DNA from: Deinandra increscens subsp. villosa
Taxonomy: Eukaryota; Streptophyta; Magnoliopsida; Asterales; Asteraceae
Reading direction: 5' to 3'
Assembly: GCA_039602395.1 (NCBI GenBank)
Contig: JBCNJP010000006.1
Span: 14,372,952-14,436,951, forward strand
Length of the DNA: 64,000 nt
Part shown: in pieces, positions 22,345 through 35,005 of the stretch
Layout of the letters: each line of letters opens with the position of its first letter
Numbering within the stretch: position 1 is the stretch's first letter
Translations under genes and position numbers: made by a program
Notes under the pieces: generated by a model
Seen by the model: the letters and a program-made list of their open reading frames with translations, nothing else
What the model was told of the DNA's origin: nothing
Databases searched by the model: none

Positions 22345-24020
22345 GGTTTGAAAAATTGCCATATTTTATGAACACCTCAGCACACACCAAATACCCGTTC
22401 CTCTCCCTCGAAGAGTAGGCAGGGACTAGAGAGACTAGCTCGGGCAGGGATTGTTAAGCCTAACAAATCGGTTTCATAATTCCCCGTTATCAAACTGATA
22501 CTAATGGAACATGGTATTAGTGGAAAGACTCCTTTGCATGTTTCTCATTTATGGTTTACAAAATAGTAAAAAAATAAAGCTCGCATTTCTGAAAAGAAAT
22601 AGTTACCACATGTCTTCTCGCCCAAAAGCAATACAAGTTAAAAAGTGGGGCCGTGAACTCACCTTGGGTGCGTAATATTAATCCGAATAGTCAAAGCTGA
22701 AAATAGATGGTGAATCCCTCTAGACTTCACCTAATACACGTAATAGTGTGAGTGTTTGACCGTGTTGACCGACCTTCCCGCCAACGCGCAGGCAATAGAC
22801 AAGTTGACTCGACAACACATTGGTGATCAATTTAGGTTTTCTAATATTTATCCTAACATGTATAGCACATATAACATGTTACCTAGCGACAAATATGCAT
22901 GCGTCACAATTTACTACAAGTTATCCTGCGCGTACGATGTAAGACCGACGGGACGATCTTATAAGTTCTTGTCATTGCCACTTGGGTAGGAGACTTAGGA
23001 CTTGTACACACGAATAACGCATAATTGATTTGACCTAAGGCATGTAAACAAATAACCAAGTACACATGATTTCATACGCATGCGTCACATGAGTAATAAT
23101 TTTTTGGGGAAAATATATATTTATCACGTATAAGCTAAGTTCATGTCAAAACCACATTGCTATCACATGTTAAGCCATATGGAATCACGTTTAGCATATT
23201 TCAAGTCATATCAAGTGTTCGAAATTGCATGCATGTACGTTACGTTGACCTACTATCACGTTTTGCATGATAATTTCACATAAATAATTTAGATAAATTA
23301 TTTCTCATGCAATCAATCATCAAGTTTGCAACTTTATAATCTGTCATGCATTTATTTATATAAATCATGCAAATTTATCATAGATCCAACACAAATCAAA
23401 CCACCTTTATCCTAGAACTATCATTCTTGATCATCAAAATCGAGTTTTTATCGAAGATCTTACGTAAAGTTAGCAACTTTATCGCATATAAACCCTAGAT
23501 CTAACACTATCAAGCATCGATATCAAGAATCATATGTAAAAATCGTATCTTTACTTGTATGAAAGCTTCTAAACCCTAGATCTATGCATGGATCATCATA
23601 TTCATCATATATATCATGTTTTTGCTTCAAAGATGCAAACTTTATCATAAAAAACCTTAGATCTATGAATGAGAGCTTCATATCATCATCAAGCCATCCT
23701 AGATCTAACATAAAAATCAAAGGTTTAAGATTGTTCAACAAGAATCAAGCAAGAAACAACATACCAATGATCTATGATGAAACTAGGATGAAATAGGACT
23801 TGGATCTTCAAAAGAAATCAACAAAATGATGGAACTTGGAGCAAGAACACATGAACAGCAGCTAGATAGTGTTTTGGGTCGTTTGGGAGCTGTAAATGAG
23901 GGTGGTGGTGGATAATGGTGCTTAAATAGTGGAAATTGGGGTTTCTGCTAAAAATCAGGATACTAGCGTTTCACCAAACCTAGGGGTTGAGTTATGTGTA
24001 ATTGGTGTGAATGGATCTTC
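22345..24020. repeat. Tandem duplication, copy 2
   Basis: The second unit starts with the J1 tail although no J1 body precedes it here, which proves the direction of duplication. It ends GAATGGATCTTC, next to the solo LTR at 24026. Confidence 0.9.
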
Positions 24021-24025
24021 TTCAG

Positions 24026-24343
24026 TGTTTCAAGTCTAGAGATTGACAAAAGTAGTAAATACAAGTTGAATTTATTGATCATCGAATGAGAGTTATACAC
24101 ACTAGACTCATCGAATGAAAACTCAACTGGTCAAAAGTCTTGAATGTGCAGAATAGGCTTCATATTTATAGGTAAGCTCACCGAATGAGATGCCCACTTT
24201 ATGAACTCATTGGGTGGTCATTCGCCACTCATTCGGTGGCTCTCATTCTCCCACACAAAATACATGTACTCAACATGTTCACACTAGAAACTAATCAGAC
24301 TACAACTAGATACATAATATGACATACCAACTATGCACTAACA
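24026..24343 (-). mobile_element. Solo LTR (318 bp) in the H LTR
   Basis: Minus strand TGTTAGTGCATAG…CTTGAAACA. Flanking pentamers TTCAG and TTAGG match imperfectly. The TATAAATATG box (about 24164-24174 on the plus strand) has an array of ACCGAATGAG / CTCATTCGGTGG motifs upstream on the minus strand (24175-24250) and more downstream (24095-24130). Confidence 0.65.
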
Positions 24344-24754
24344 TTAGGCGATACACCTAAAACTCCCGTCTGCCAGCCCCTTTGACTTTTGTTGACTTTT
24401 CACATTTTAAATGTTATGGTCACAGTTTTCAATGATTTGACTTTTCCTTTATTTACCATCATTTTATCACATTAAATCCAATAAAATAAAGCATCAACAT
24501 GCCATATAACAATTTACGATTACACAGTTAATTTCACGTAACAGTTTTGCACGTAAGTCACAACATGTATCAGTTTTAGTTGATCACCAATGTTTCGAGA
24601 CTCAACCTTGTTTGTCATGTTTGTGAAGTGTCTTAAGGCTACTAGACTTTTCTAATACCTTAATTGACATACTATACCTATATACGTGATTCTAGATTTG
24701 CTGGTTTTATCGGTTTTTGAGGTTCGGTCCTACCCGACGGGCTAGAATGTCACA

Positions 24755-24768
24755 TCCTTCCCCTGTTA
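24755..24768 (-). other. H polypurine tract
   Basis: Minus strand AACAGGGGAAGGA directly before TGTGACATTC. Confidence 0.7.
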
Positions 24769-24984
24769 GAGAGTTTTCGTCTCAAAAATTAAGATCACAA
24801 CCACGTTGCCAAGGTTTTAAGTTTCACAGGTTTAAAAGTTGGAACTTCAACTTCATTGCAGCAAGTTAAAATCAAGTTTTAACCTTTTACTCATAAGTAA
24901 AGATCACAGTTTAACAGTTTTACTCAAAAGTAAAGGATTTTTTTTTAGATTCTCACATCATCTCCTTCTTTTAAGAAATTTCAT

Positions 24985-26320
24985 CCCGAAATTTAAGAAG
25001 TGCCTTTAGCTGTCGACACAGGCTGCTTAAACAAGTTCGGATATTTTCTCACCATCTGATCTTCACGTTCCCAGCTAAACTCCGGTCCATGTTCGAGTTC
25101 CATCGAACTTTGACAATTAGAATCTTACTCTGCTTGAGCTGCTTTGTTTCCCGATCCATTTTCTCTACTGGCTCCTCTATGAAATGCAGTTGCTCATCAA
25201 TCTCCAACTCCTCGAGTGTAACTATGAGCGACTTGTCCGATAGATATTTCTTCATATTAGATACATGGAATATGTTATGGACAAAACTTAGCTCCTCAGG
25301 GAGATTCAATCTATAAGTGAATGGACCAATGTGCTTGATGATCTCAAATGGTTCAATGTACCTAGGGTTTAGTTTTCCTCATTTCCCAAAACGAGTAACC
25401 CCTTTCCCAGATGAGACTTACAGACAGACAATCTCCTTCCTGAAATTCTAACGGTTTCCTACGCTTATCCACGTAGCTCTTCTTCCTGTCATGAGTGGCT
25501 GCCATACAATTTATGATTTGAATTTTCTTATCTCGTGAATAAGCTCGGGTCCAATAAGCTAACTATCACCCACCTCTGCCTAGCAGATTGGTAATATACA
25601 CTTACGACCATATAGTGCCTCAAATGACGCTGCTCTAATGCTTGAGTGATAGTTGTTGTTATAAGAAAACTCCACCAACGGCATGTGAGATTCCCAACTT
25701 TTACCAAAATTTATCACACAAGCTCCGAGCATATCCTCCAGGGTCTAAATAGTCCTTTCACTCTGACCATCATTCTGAGGATGATAAGCCGTGCTCATGT
25801 CAAACTGGGTTCCCAAAGTCGTCTGCAAAGACTTCCAAAAGTGTGATGTAAACCGAGCATCACAATCTGATATAATAGATAGAGGAACACCATGAAGTGA
25901 GACAACTTTCTTCAGGTACATGCGGGCGAATATATCCATCTTATCAGTTTCCCGCATTGCCAAGAAATGAGCCAATTTTTTCAACCAATCAACAATCACC
26001 CAGATCGTATCGCATTGACTCGGGGTTTTGGGCAACTTCGTTAAAAAATCCATCGATATGTGCTCCCACTTCCATGTTGGAATTTTGGCTGCTGAAGTAA
26101 ACCCGACAACTTTTGATACTCGATCTTGACCTTCGAACATGCCAAAATTTTCTTAAATATGTGGTGATGTCGGCATTCATCTTCGGCCACTAGTAAACAG
26201 TCTTCAGATTGTTGTACATCTTGTCTGAACTAGGATGTACAGAGTACCGAGATTTATGAGCCTCATCTATTATTAATTGCCTTAAATTTCCACTTTGAGA
26301 CACCCACAGCATATCAACAA
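24985..26320 (-). pseudogene. H integrase and C-terminal (chromodomain-position) region
   Basis: Read on the minus strand: zinc-binding part (DEAHKSRYSVH; C pair degraded), then core with WKWEHISMDFLTKLP (first D), ISDCDARFTSHFW (second D) and HPQNDGQSERTI (E), so the DDE triad is still legible. The tail has EELSFVHNIFHVSNMKKYL and HFIEEPVEKMDRETKQLKQS. The final chromodomain-like end is frameshifted (MDRSLAGNVKIRW). Several stops make it non-functional. Confidence 0.85.
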
Positions 26321-26379
26321 AGTACCGGATTCCATCCGATCTGACCTCGAACTGCTTGTCTATCTAACCCGCGCAAAGA

Positions 26380-28019
26380 TTAATTTTCCAAATTTTTCAT
26401 CCTTCAGGGCTTTAAGTTGCCCGTTTCGACTGTAATTTGGCCAAACAAAGTGAATTGTTAACTGCAAAACACGAACACCCTTCGGTTTCGCTTCCTTAAA
26501 GCTTAAGCACCGACTACCACATTATCCTTACCCGAATGATACTTGATTGCGCACTCATAATAGTTGAACAAATTAACCCATCTACGCTGCCTCATTTTTA
26601 ACTCTTTTCTGTCAAAGATGTGCTAAAGACTCTTCCGATCAGTGTAGATCGTGTCCTGATCTTTAATGCAAAAAACACGGCTCCTAACTCCAAATCATGA
26701 GTCGTATAATTCTTCTCATTATCCCGGAGCTGTCGAGAGGCATAAGCGATAACCTTATCGTGCTACATAAGCACACAACCTAGACCTTGTTTAGATGTGT
26801 CACAATACACGATAAAGTTTTCAGTTCCTTCTGGAAGTGAAAGAATACATGTGCTACAAAGCTTCTGCTTTAAAAGTTGAAATGTAGTATTCTGCTTTGC
26901 ATCCCAATTATACACAACACCCTTGTTTGTTAAGGCTGTCAAAGGCTGTACGATATACGAAGAGCCTTTGATAAATCGGTAGTAATAGCCCGTCAGACCG
27001 AGGAATTGGCGTACTTCGGTCGGTAGCCAATCCTTAATCGCCACAATCTTTGACGGATCGAATTGAATTCCTAATTCATTAGCAATGTGACCCAGAATTG
27101 CACTTCCTGAATCCAGAAGTTGAACTTTGAGAATTTAGCATACGGTTGTTCCTTTCTTAGCAGGTCAAGAATTATGCATAGATGCTCAGCGTGATCATCC
27201 TTCCTCTTGGAATATATGAGAATGTAATCAATAAACAGAATGCCAAACTAATCCAAGTAAGGCTTGCAAACCCGATTCATCAAATCCATGAAATTAGCCA
27301 GCGCATTAGTTAGCCCGAACGGCATAACTAGGAACTCATAATGACCATATCGAGTTCTGAAAGCAGTCTTCGAAATATCTTCTTCTCGGACTTTTAACTG
27401 ATAATACCCGGATCTCAAGTGGATGTTTGAAAAATAACTCTATCTCTGAAGCTGATCAAAAAGATTAGCGATACGAGGAAGAGTATACCAATTCTTCACG
27501 GTAACCTCATTCAATTCCTAGTAATCGATGCACATGCAAAGTGCCATCCTTTTTCTTGACGAACAAAATAGGCGCTCCCTAGGGCAACGGATTAGGTCTA
27601 ACAAAACCATTTTTTAGCAAATATTGCAATTGAGCATACAACTCCTGAAGCTCATTTGACGCAAGTCGATAAGGCTCTCGGGAAGTTGGCGCTGCCCTAG
27701 GTGCCAAGTCGATATGGAATTCTATATGCCTAGGCGGAGGAAGACCTGACAAATCTTCCAGAAACACCTCTGGAAAATCACAGACAACTGGGATATCCTC
27801 CATACGCGGCTCTTCGACCGCCTTCTCAACAACATGGGCTAAAATAGCCACGTGTCCCTTTCCCAGACACTTTTGCGCTTTAAGGTAGGAAGTGATCCCA
27901 ACCACGGATCTGATCCGTTCGCCACGAACTGATAAAAAAATTTCTCCATTCAGAAGAGGAATTCGCACAATCTTTTCCTGGCATACGATCTCAGCTCGAT
28001 GCTTGGGCAACCAATCCAT
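26380..28019 (-). pseudogene. H protease end, reverse transcriptase and RNase H
   Basis: MDWLPKHRAEIVCQEKIVRI (28019) is the conserved end of Gypsy protease. RT follows: LSGLPPPRHIEFHIDLAP, then KKDGTLHMCIDY, then LFIDYILIYS near 27225. The canonical motif is FIDDIL, so one catalytic aspartate has become tyrosine. RNase H begins at VYCDTSKQGLGCVLM (about 26770). In-frame stops occur throughout (for example after RPNPLP at 27579). Confidence 0.85.
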
Positions 28020-28321
28020 TCCGATGATGACGTCAATCTCCCCAAAGTCGTAGGCAATAAGTCAACCTTCAACTTTTAACCAGACAACTCAAATTCACAA
28101 GCCTAGACGATTCCGTTAACTTCGATCAATTTACCATTCTCAAGTTCAATCATATACTTAACTTCTAATTGGCTTTCCACGGCATTAATAATTTTGCTAA
28201 ACTTACTTGAAATAAAACTTCTATCGACACCAGAATCAAATAAAACATAATCAAAATAGTCACTGATAGGAAATTTACCGTCAACCACGTTAGCATCATT
28301 TATGGGCCTCGCCCACTCCAA
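28020..28321 (-). pseudogene. H aspartic protease
   Basis: YFDYVLFDSGVDRSFIS carries the retropepsin active-site triplet DSG, but the following alanine found in most relatives is valine. The frame stops after VNGIV at 28103, before the flap region. Confidence 0.8.
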
Positions 28322-29156
28322 TCACAAAAGCTCTCCTTGCAGCTCCACCATTCCTGTTTCCACCATTGCCTTTGTCGGTTCCCACCATTTACATTTCCTT
28401 TCAGATTTGGGCTATCTTTCTTAAAATGAGCAATAAAACCACATTGATAACAACCAGATTGATTACCCTGGCAGTTTTGGTTCCCCTTATTCTGACCACC
28501 TTGATTTTTCACTCTCACCTTGTACTCAATAGCTTTACGCCCCGGCTTTCCAAATTTGTTGCACTTGATAATACAGTTTCCATAGTGGTGGAGGTTACAC
28601 TTGTTGTATTTAGGCTGCCTGCCTTGATATCCACCTGTCGAATTACCAGATCCATGACTTCCTTGACCACCCTTGCTGTTGCCATCAACCTTTCGGTTTT
28701 GATTCTGCCCAGAGTTTGAACCACCACTTCTATTACCAGAAACATACCATTTCCTTTTGTTATCCACAGAACCAACTAGTGCCTTTCGAGGTGGTAAAGT
28801 TCCTTGTGAACAACTTGATCTATCAACTGATTAGCAAAGTGCATCACATCTCTGATGTTCACAGGATGCTTAAAGTCACCAGACTCTGAACTTGAGGTAC
28901 CAAACCAACAATGAATCACTCAATTCTTTTGTAATTAGGTTCAACCATAGTGGGAAACAATAGGGCCAACTCGTTTGACTGTGTAGTATACGCCTTAATT
29001 TCCGATCCTTCGATCTTCAGATTTACAAATTCTAGTTCTAAATTCCGGATATCCATATGGGGACAATATTATTCCACCAATATCCTAGTGAATTCAGCCA
29101 TGGTAATGCATTCACAACTTCCAATCCCAGAACTTGAACTTGGGTGTTCCACAAAG
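28300..29156 (-). pseudogene. H gag, C-terminal part
   Basis: The capsid end (WNTQVQVLGLEVVNALPW) begins at 29156 next to J2. It leads through frameshifted sequence to the basic, glycine/asparagine-rich nucleocapsid (DNKRKWYVSGNRSGG) and a degraded knuckle CYQCGFIAHFKKDS (last C replaced by S). Confidence 0.8.
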
Positions 29157-31893
29157 ACAGATGATATGCGCTAAATTATACATATTTTTATATCAAATAT
29201 TCCTCACATTTCGGGTTATATGTGACTAACTATTATCAAAATAGTGTTATATTGTTTTCTTTTTAGTTTTTTAGTGTAATCCAGGTGAAAATAACAAAAG
29301 AAGTCAGAAACACTCAAAATAAAGAAACTATGAAGATTTCGTGATTTTGTGCCAAGAATCTAGCTCTGACCTTGCAAGATTGATATGATGCCCTCACACG
29401 GCCTTCTCTCGAGCCAAGACAAAGTAGTAACCCCAAGACTCAACCACATCTCGATGTACAACTGCAAGAAGACGGTGGTCTGCTCAGTAACCGCACCAAA
29501 CTTAGCAGGGGCATATCTCGAGCTAGGAAATGAGTTACGGGTTCCATAAATAGTGAACTTTGAGTATCTCGACGAGAGGAGAAGATTTGTGGTCAAAATG
29601 TCATGATTAAGTTCAACACACCCCGTGCCAACTATGGCACGGGCCGTGCTAAACTTAAAAATTGGTCTAAAAGCCTCTAACACAGCATGCCCCATGTTCC
29701 ATGAAGCACGCCCATGCCCTTCCGACACGACACGACCCGTGCCAACCCAAGCACGCCCCGTGCCCCTGACTACCTTGCAGAATGTCAGAAGTCTCTGACA
29801 CAGCACGCCCCATGTTCCATGAAACATGCCCCATGCCCCTCAGACACAACACGCCCCATGCCCAGTTTGACACAGGCCGTGCCCGCTCCGGCTAGTCTAT
29901 AAATAGAGAAGTCATCTTCATTTCTCCTTGCTCAATTCTTTCCTTTCTCCCCTTGTATTGAGCCATTTGGCTTTTTATGTTTTGTAGGTCAATTTTATAA
30001 GAAATATAACATAAGTAGTTTTTTCAAAGTATTTGTCTATGAATCTTTCTTCTTCTCTTAAGAAAATCTTTAAAGCCATGCTTGGCTAAACTCTTATCTT
30101 TACTTGGGAAGTAACAAACCTTTGGCGGGTTGCTTAACAACCTTATAAGCTCACTTAAAGTGTGTTCAATGACTTTATGAAAACCACTTTTATTGAAAGT
30201 GTATTACTGATTTCTGAACCAAAGGTGCTCTACGTATCACAGACCATTTGGGGAGTCAAAATCCCAAAGGCCGGACTTGTGACACCCGGTCAGGCGACAA
30301 TGCATGATCCGTAAAGGTGACTCGCGCCCCATGCTACATGATACGTTCGAGGTCCTTATGTCTATGTAAGCAAACTCGGCTGACCACACAAGTGCGGGCT
30401 GAAAGTATTTGGTTGGGAATGGGGGTTGGTAATATTTTGTCACGTCACGGAAGCCGAGATGGTAGCTGTTTATGAACTTGGCTCTGGTAACACCGGACGT
30501 GCATGCGCGAGAGCGGTGCACGGAAGAAACGGACCTTTGTCCCTTATAAAGATAAATTTCATAATAAAATAATCCGGCACGCAGGGTTGTTCCCCTGCTG
30601 GTTTATGACGGTGTGTCGAGTACGGTAAGTCGGCCGGTTTGATGGACCCTGTAACTAAGTGGTATTATACTACTTCGTTTGTTCAATAGCATCACTTCCC
30701 TCGGCATTTGTACTACTCGTAGACGATTGGCAGTTGGATGGTGAACCAGCCTAAGATTCCAAAAGGTGGTTGGTGTTCTGCTAGTCAAAAATCTTAATCA
30801 AGATTATAAGTATCTGTTCAACCTTCCTCAACCACCAGTAAGTTCTCCCAAGTAACACTAACTTCAATTTACAAAACTAAAAACACCATCTTATTTTATC
30901 TTTATTTTCTTTTCTTCTTTTTATTTTATTCTACTTAAACATTTTCATACTAAATAGAATTGGTTAGACGTTAACAGAGATAAAGTATTAAAAATCCTCA
31001 CTTTCCATTGTGTCTTTGATCGACCCCGATTCAACTTACCACTACTATATTGCTCCACGATGGGTGCACTTGCCCGTGATGTGGTGAAATAATAGTTTTC
31101 GGTAAACCAGGTTTTATAAATTTAAAAGCTTTAAATGCTAAATAGGTGTCAAAAATAATATCATATTCTATATAAACACCAAATATATACAAATCAATAC
31201 CCCGAGAGTTGAGTGATCACTTGTGAGGTATATAAGTTTGTGTAAAAATAAGTCAGAAGCGCTCGAAAATAAAGAAAATATGAAGACTTCGTGATATTAT
31301 GCAAAGAACCGAGCTCTGACCTTGCAAGATGGACATGATACCCTCACACGACCTTCTCTCGAGCCAAGATAAAGTAGTAACCCCAAGTCTCAACCACATC
31401 TCGATGTACCGCTGCTAGAAGACGGTGGCCTACTCAGCAACCGCATCAAACTTAGTATGGGCATATCTTGAGCTAGGAAATGAGTTACGGGGTCCATAAA
31501 TAGTGAATTTTAAGTCTCTCGATGAGGGGAAGACAATTTTGAGGTCAAAATGGCATGATTAAGTTCAACACGCCCCGTGCCAAGTATGGCACGAGACTTG
31601 CCAAACTTAAAAATCGGTCTGAAAGCCTCTGACACAGCACGCTCCATATTCCATGAAGCATGCCCCATGCCCTTCTGACACGACCCGACCCGTGCCTACC
31701 CAAGCACGCCCCGTGCCCCTGGCCACCTTGTAGAACGTTAGAAGTCTCTAACACAGTATGCCCCATGCCAAGTTTGACACGGGCCGTGCCCGCTCCGGCT
31801 GGTCTATAAATAGAGAAGCCATCTTAATTTCTCCTTGCTTAAGTCTTTCCTTTCTCCACTTGTATTGAGCCATTTGGCGCTTTTATGTTTTAT

Positions 31894-32245
31894 TGTGAAA
31901 ACATAATCGGATCGTTTCCAGATCATAGAAGGATAGAGACGGAAGTTTGTCTTACAATTATAGTCAAATTATTACAAACCGAACGGAGTATACATCATTG
32001 AAGCTCTGGAGAAGGTTTGGACAAAACCTCCTCTCTCACTAACACCTCACTAAGAGTAAATGAACAAACTTGAAGATGATCAACATACCATACATATTTA
32101 TAGGTGAACCAACCTGCGTACCACTTTGGTACGCCGTACCAATTGGTACGCTCGTACCAACTGGTACGTTGGTTGGTATGTTGACATCATCACATATATT
32201 TAATTCAATTCTTCTAATCTATTTGCACATAAACTTGTCCTAACA
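31894..32245 (-). mobile_element. Solo LTR (352 bp) in J3
   Basis: Minus strand TGTTAGGACAAG…TGTTTTCACA, flanked by TTTAT and TTTGT. J2 lacks it at the equivalent place (about 29978). Three successive CGTACCA…TGGTACG palindromes (32117-32133, 32135-32150, 32153-32168) lie directly upstream of its TATAAATATG box. Confidence 0.8.
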
Positions 32246-32913
32246 TTTGTAGGTCAAGTTTATAAGAAATATAACATAAGTAGTTTTTGCAAAGTATTTG
32301 TCTATGAATCTTTCTTCTTCTCTTAAGCAAATCTTTAAAGCCATGCTTGGCTAAACTCTTATACTTACTTGGGAAGTAACAAACCTTTGGCGGGTTGCTT
32401 AACAACCTTATAAGCTAACTTAAAGTGTGTTTAATGACTTTATGAAAACCCTTTTTATTGAAAGTGTATTACTGATTTTTTGAACCAAAGGTGCTCTACG
32501 TATCACAGACCATTTGGGGAGTCAGAATCCCAAAGGCCGGACTTGTGACACCCAGTCGGGGGAGGATGCATGATCCTTGAAGGTGACTGATACGTTCGAG
32601 GTCCTTATGACTATGTAAGCAAACTCGACGGACCACGCAAGTGCGGGCTGAAAGTATTTGGTTGGGAATGGGGGTTGGTAATATTTATCACTTCATGGAA
32701 GCCGAGATGATACGTGTTTGTGAACTTGGCTCTGGTTATGCCGGACGTGCATGAGCGAGAACGGTGCACGGAAGAAACGGACCTTTGTCCCTTATAAAGA
32801 TAAGTTTCATAATAAAATAATCCGGCACGCAGGGTTGTTCCCCTGCTGGTTTATGACGGCGTGTCGAGTACGGTAAGTCGCCCAGTTTGAGGGACCCTGT
32901 AACTAAGTGGAAT

Positions 32914-33272
32914 TGAAAAACCGTAAGACGGATCTTACTAAAGGTTTGCTTGATCGTAGAGTGAACACGAGACGTAAATAATAGTTTGTTTTATTGAAAT
33001 CAACATAGACTCAATTACAAACTCTCTCTAAAGCTCTCTAGAGAAACACTGTCAAAAACACATAGTTAAGAACTGGTCTCTCTCACTCGTTATTACATTC
33101 AAAGCACAAGTTCCTATATATAGACGTCTGCTCCGAGCTCCGTCCGAACTCCAAGTTCGGCGGGTCCGAACCTTAGGTTCGGACCTAGTTCGGCCGGCAG
33201 CATGAACTTGTCTTGAAACTTTACATCGTCTTGTTCAGATACTTCACATGACGCACATATTATGTATCAACA
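32914..33272 (-). mobile_element. Solo LTR of the C family in J3
   Basis: 359 bp, the same length as the LTRs of element C and clearly homologous (inverse orientation). Perfect GGAAT duplications lie at 32909-32913 and 33273-33277. J2 has the uninterrupted site near 30660. Confidence 0.9.
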
Positions 33273-33808
33273 GGAATTACACTACTTCGTTTGTTCAATA
33301 GCATCACTTCCCTCGCATTTGTACTACTCGTAGACGATTGGCAGTTGGATGGTGAACCAGCCTAAGATTCCAAAAGGTGATTGGTGTTCTGCTAGTCAAA
33401 AATCTTAAGCAAGATTATAAGTGTCTGTTCAACCTTCCTCAACCACCAGTAAGTTCTCCCAAGTAACACTAACTTCAATTTACAAAACTAAAAACACCAT
33501 CTTATTTTATCTTTATTTTCTTTTCTTCTTTTTATTTTATTCTACTTAAACATTTTCATACTAAATAGAATTGGTTAGACGTTAACAGAGATAAAGTATT
33601 AAAAATCCTCACTTTCCATTGTGTCCTTGATCGACCCCGATTCAACTTACCACTACTATACTGCTCCACGATGGGTGCACTTGCCCGTGATGTGGTGAAA
33701 TAGTAGTTGTCGGTAAATCAGATTTTATAAATCTAAAAGCTTTAAATGTTAAAAAGGTGTCACAAAATAATATAATACTTTATATATACACCACAACACA
33801 CCAACATA

Positions 33809-34100
33809 GCTATCCCTTTAAAAGTTCCTGTAGCATACTTCAATCGATACTCGGTTAGATAATTGCAAATCTCAAATACAGACTCAGATTTCCCCATCCA
33901 ACGGAACAAACCCATAACACCCTCAGTTCCATTGAACATATGTGACTTATAGTCCATAAACATCTTGTATGTACATCTATGTTGAACGTTCGGTTAGCTA
34001 ATTGAGCTTGAGCTGCCAAAGCTGCAACGCTTTGTCCGATGATGGTGTTGAGCTCTTCTGCAGACATATTGATGCCACGACCGCGATCACGACCTGCCAT
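33809..34100 (-). pseudogene. H gag, N-terminal part
   Basis: Starts MAGRDRGRGINMSAEELN at 34100, typical of plant chromovirus gag. After ~37 residues a frameshift leads to MFMDYKSHMFNGTEGVMGLF and KYATGTFKGIAM, where J3 interrupts the capsid domain. The remainder continues at 29156. Confidence 0.85.
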
Positions 34101-34496
34101 TACCTTTATTTATAAGATAAAAAATGATTAATATCCTGGTATTTATCATTCAAGCATAGTACAAATACTCAATGGCGAAGGAAACACAAAACAAATTTAG
34201 CAACAGTTCAAATAAAATAAAATTGCAACTGGTTCACAACTTCATTAGATTGAGTTCAGATTTGTACATGTTAGACAAAAGATAAAGATTGCCTTTCTTT
34301 ATACCAGCTTCATAACAACATCTAAGATAGATAACTACTAGCTACTAACTAATAGCTAAACAACAAGGTCCTCAAGCAGATACCACTGAACCCTCCTCCT
34401 CTGGGTTCTCCTATGCCACGGATGCAGGTGCTGACTCAAGCTCAGCAGGCTCCTCCTACGGCTCCAGCTCGTCCTCGGTCGCTAGGACCCGGGTAG

Positions 34497-35005
34497 TCAT
34501 CTGCTGTACACAAAAAGTAATTGCTGAATGATATCCCCCTGGGCATCAATCATGGCACATCGTACTAAGAACTGCACCTGTAGCTCCTGAATCAAACTGG
34601 CCAAGTGCTCATCGCTATGCTGCCACCGAGAGATAGCACTCTCCAAGCGCCTCTCCATAACGTCCTCACCAAGCCAACTGTTAGAGATGTTTTCCATAAC
34701 TCGAATAACATACCTTTGGTAGATAGACTGGTTGGCTACCAATGCTACAACCACCTGTTCAGTCATACATGGAAGTGTCGGTAGGACTAGCATAACCCTT
34801 ATCCAAGTTTTGGTACGCCTAATAGTGGGTGCTGAAACTTGATACGTCCTCAGCAAGTCGGACACGTACCCAGGGTACGCTCCCCAATCACCGAAGTTTA
34901 GCTGGAACAGGTGCTAACAGACCGGCTTCATCTGCGACTCTCTTCCTCCTTCTCTTGGATGAAGCTGATGCACATGGTGCTAATGATGAGTCTTCTGAAG
35001 TTATG
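34497..35005 (-). pseudogene. H leader ORF upstream of gag
   Basis: A 122-codon minus-strand frame (34865-34497) includes MTEQVVVALVANQSIYQRYV, then ISRWQHSDEHLASLIQELQVQ; its charged, leucine-rich second half looks coiled-coil-like. In another frame to its right, SASSKRRRKRV gives a basic, nuclear-localisation-like stretch. Small proteins in this position occur in some Asteraceae Gypsy elements as I recall; function unknown. A frameshift probably splits it. Confidence 0.5.

Larger units (their letters stand above)
18024..24754 (-). repeat. H 3' LTR, enlarged by nested insertions
   Basis: The minus strand starts TGTGACATTCTAGCC at 24754 after the PPT and ends at 18024. Removing the 18207-18553 insertion, solo LTR J1, one duplicate unit and the solo LTR at 24026 leaves about 2.6 kb, normal for this group. 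The end reads TA rather than CA in both copies (18024 and 35287). Confidence 0.7.
29162..33803 (+). mobile_element. J2/J3: LTR-LTR insertion in the H gag
   Basis: The two J-family LTR copies lie head to tail with only ~60 bp between them: J2 29162-31181 and J3 about 31243-33803, the latter missing its first ~130 bp and carrying two younger solo LTRs. The outer termini are TGATATGCGC and ACACACCA. The flanks are ACAGA (29157-29161) and ACATA (33804-33808), one mismatch. Removing the insertion rejoins H gag (…FKGIA | then WNTQVQ). No PBS, PPT or coding sequence remains. Confidence 0.75.

Noticed and set aside
28366..28719. 117-codon plus-strand hydrophobic frame
   Set aside because: Antisense shadow of the glycine/asparagine-rich gag tail of H.
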